Origin: a virus
Virus record (IMG/VR): IMGVR_UViG_3300033147_000266
Location: 1-39,086 of that record
Length of the DNA: 39,086 nucleotides
Direction: 5' to 3' (one strand)
Below, piece after piece: positions 37,143 through 39,086 of the stretch (position 1 is its first letter; the number at the start of each line of letters is the position of its first letter). The notes below the pieces were generated by a model, which saw only the letters and a program-made list of their open reading frames with translations, was not told where the DNA came from and searched no databases. A program made the translations under genes and the position numbers.

Positions 37143-39086
37143 TAAGAGAAGATTTTGAAAAAGGATTAGCCAGTACGGCCTTGGCACGCATGTCTCATTC
37201 CTTGGCGACCGATGAAGAAGCCGAAACCGCAAGCCCTCCCGAGGGCCAACAGCAAGTCGCAGGCCCTGTCCCCGCAGGGATGGGGCGCAAGGCTCTAAAG
37301 GGCTTGTTTGGCGAAGAGCGGGGCAAGCTCTATGGTCGTAGTTCTCGCGATTTGGTGCAGAACAAGCCCAAGCCCCCTGTAGCCCCTGGAATTGAGGAGG
37401 TAGGCGAAACCTTAGGCAAATACCAACGCGACAAGGACCAGACTCAGGTCCCAATGGCACCGGAACCCCAATCGCTGATGGACATCGAGTCTCCGGACCA
37501 ACTTGCCAATTTGGTGGAAACAGCCGGTAAGGTTGAGGTCCCTAATAAGCGCAATTGGAAGGAAGTCAAGGCCCGCACCGACACTGTTGCCAAAGTCTTG
37601 AATGAACTGCGTCCGATCGCGGAAGGGCGACAGGGTGGCACGTTGTCCGACGTCCAATTAACGGGCGTTGCGCGCATCATTTCCACTGCGTACGACGACG
37701 TGGCCAAAATAATGGCTAAAATTCAGGCCGGAACCGAAACCCCCGAGGATATCCTCAAGATGGCCAACGCCAAGGATACCTATGAAGTGTTGAGTGGGTA
37801 CCTGAAAGGTCAAGGGTCCGAAGTAGGCCGAGCGCTCAATTCCCTCAAGATAACGGGCGCAGCCCTCAAGGGCAAAGATCTCGAAGCCTATGAAAAGATG
37901 ACGAGTGGCGACAACGGCACCAGATTCACCAAGTATATCAAGGAATTCTCGGATGCTGTGGCCAAGCGCATTGAGAAGGGCGATACCATGGGCAAAGCCC
38001 TATGGTACGTCAATGAGGCCCTCCGAGGCGACGCCGTAAGAATGGCGGTCGAATTCTGGAAGAACAACCAGCTATCAGGCGTTGGTACCCATGTGGTCAA
38101 TAACGCATCTGTCGGCGCGCACCTTATGTATGAAACCATGTTGGTGCGTCCTATCGCATCTGGCATCGGCGGCATCCGAACAGGATTCGCTCCCGATGTC
38201 AACAGGATTCGGGGCGATGAACTGATGGCCCCCTTATATTCATCATACGCAGGATTGCGTGGGTGGATAGGTCTGTTCTGGGACAATATAGCCAGCGGCA
38301 AGCAGCAATTTGATGCCACAGATAAGGTGGAAGACAGCCTCGCCCTGTCGAACAAAATTAAAGAGTCCCCCGCTTCGCAGCCAATTAAGACTGCTGCGGA
38401 TTGGGCCACGTCTGCGTCGTTCAAGCTGTTGACCGCAACAGATGAGGCAAATCGGGGCATTGCGTTCTCGCAGGAACTCTACAGTTTGGCGTCTCGTCAA
38501 GCATCTAAGGAAGGCAAAAGTGGCAAGGCCCACGTCGTCCGAATGAATGAATTGCTTGACGAACCGCCAGTTCAGATGTACGAAAAGGCGATGGAACACG
38601 CGGCTCAAATGACGTTCACCGACGTCGAGCAAAAGGGCTGGATTGCTAGCACATCAAAGGCGCTTCGGGTTTTAGTAGGCGAGGTACCCCCTCTCCAATT
38701 CATCATCCCATATGTGAATACGCCCTCCAACCTGTTGCGGGTTGGCATAGAAACATCGCCCCTTGCTCCGCTGAGTAAGCGGTTGCGGGACGACATTGTT
38801 GCTGGTGGCGTTAAAGGCGATATCGCGATGGCTAAAATAGTCAGTGGCATGGCAATGGGCGTCATATACTGGCAGCTTTATGAGGCTGGGATTATGACGG
38901 GCACAGGCCCCGATGATTACACCGCCCAATCCATGCTTAAAGCCGATGGGTGGCAGCCGATGGCCATTAACATCGACGGCAAAATGTACGGGATGGAAAG
39001 AATGGACCCGTTCAGCAAATCAGCCAAGTTCACCGAAGCCTTAGGTTCGTTCCTAGGCGAAATGGACAAGGCCAAGTATGCGTCCA
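37139..39086 (+). CDS. Giant internal virion protein (LPD38-like), N-terminal part
   Basis: Begins MIREDFEKGLASTALARMSH, ATGA overlap with the previous gene, and is open to the window end (649 full codons). It continues at 386-1281 for a total of 947 aa. Residues near 300-360 are hydrophobic/Gly-rich ('GVGTHVVNNASVGAHLMYET'). 'LFWDNIASGKQQFD' and, further on, 'IPYVNTPSNLLRVGIE' correspond to the LPD38 pattern of ejected phage polyvalent proteins. The protein probably travels with the DNA into the cell. It is the last internal protein gene before the tail fibre. Confidence 0.85.
   Translation, partial: MIREDFEKGLASTALARMSHSLATDEEAETASPPEGQQQVAGPVPAGMGRKALKGLFGEERGKLYGRSSRDLVQNKPKPPVAPGIEEVGETLGKYQRDKDQTQVPMAPEPQSLMDIESPDQLANLVETAGKVEVPNKRNWKEVKARTDTVAKVLNELRPIAEGRQGGTLSDVQLTGVARIISTAYDDVAKIMAKIQAGTETPEDILKMANAKDTYEVLSGYLKGQGSEVGRALNSLKITGAALKGKDLEAYEKMTSGDNGTRFTKYIKEFSDAVAKRIEKGDTMGKALWYVNEALRGDAVRMAVEFWKNNQLSGVGTHVVNNASVGAHLMYETMLVRPIASGIGGIRTGFAPDVNRIRGDELMAPLYSSYAGLRGWIGLFWDNIASGKQQFDATDKVEDSLALSNKIKESPASQPIKTAADWATSASFKLLTATDEANRGIAFSQELYSLASRQASKEGKSGKAHVVRMNELLDEPPVQMYEKAMEHAAQMTFTDVEQKGWIASTSKALRVLVGEVPPLQFIIPYVNTPSNLLRVGIETSPLAPLSKRLRDDIVAGGVKGDIAMAKIVSGMAMGVIYWQLYEAGIMTGTGPDDYTAQSMLKADGWQPMAINIDGKMYGMERMDPFSKSAKFTEALGSFLGEMDKAKYAS
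37233..37246. repeat. Dispersed palindrome, copy in the last internal protein
   Basis: GCCCTC-CC-GAGGGC with perfect 6-bp arms, encoding SPPEGQ, the same peptide-level context (PPEGQ) as the copy at 33837. Confidence 0.7.
38733..39086. repeat. Right copy of the terminal overlap
   Basis: Repeats bases 1-354 with 19 substitutions in the first 241 positions. It is in frame with the giant internal protein, so both strain versions encode a working peptide. Confidence 0.9.

Noticed and set aside
1-39086. Lysogeny module, CRISPR array, tRNA genes
   Set aside because: No integrase, repressor, attachment-site duplication, regularly spaced repeats or cloverleaf-like tRNA sequence could be seen on either strand.

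Overview
The window is the essentially complete, circularly closing genome of a lytic, podovirus-like tailed phage with a unit length of about 38.7 kb. The last 354 bases (38733-39086) repeat the first 354 with 19 substitutions. A 31-bp tandem duplication (324-354/355-385) marks the contig joint. Joining 39086 to 386 restores one intact 947-codon gene. I see no integrase, repressor, tRNA, CRISPR array or phage RNA polymerase. Seven sigma70-type promoters, including perfect TTGACA/TATAAT pairs, indicate transcription by the RNA polymerase of a bacterial host. Gene content and the Z cluster resemble, from memory, Vibrio phage phiVC8-type podoviruses.

Layout. A GC-rich gene-free hub (about 20.55-21.56 kb) separates two divergent blocks. 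Rightward from 21.5 kb, wrapping through the contig joint to 3.77 kb, is the virion block: small terminase, a small CxxC protein, large terminase, portal, a Bbp19-like protein, a Tad2 (DUF2829) anti-defence candidate, scaffold, major capsid protein with its own promoter and a terminator behind it, two small proteins, the tail adaptor and nozzle proteins, a GNAT-like protein, three or four internal/ejected virion proteins (two of them giant 'polyvalent'-type proteins), the tail fibre, and small secreted or unknown proteins that may take part in lysis. Leftward from 20.55 kb down to 3.75 kb is the early/replication block: about a dozen and a half small proteins of mostly unknown function in short operons, then an SNF2-type helicase, conserved replication-region proteins, an SSB-like protein, a family A DNA polymerase, a prim-pol/helicase, two zinc-motif proteins, and finally the purZ-mazZ-datZ operon followed by a PD-(D/E)XK nuclease and a DUF6378-like protein.

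The central biology is an aminoadenine (Z, 2,6-diaminopurine) genome pathway. MazZ should supply dGMP from dGTP. PurZ, with Ser14 in place of the catalytic Asp of PurA, should ligate Asp to dGMP. Host PurB, guanylate kinase and Ndk would complete dZTP, while DatZ removes dATP. The family A polymerase at 9084-10925 is the likely DpoZ. The pathway itself is known. What looks less described here is the nuclease and DUF6378 genes locked into the same overlapping gene string, two paralogous Cys4 proteins in front of it, and a family of dispersed 14-16 bp palindromes and conserved-loop intercistronic hairpins.

Regulation is unusually legible. The five leftward promoters share an extended -10 (TGTGG before TATAAT) and 17-bp spacers, and four have a stem-loop right at the predicted 5' end of the mRNA. 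A perfect terminator-like hairpin separates the promoter-proximal early genes from the SSB-polymerase-primase-Z genes, suggesting a timed or attenuated switch.
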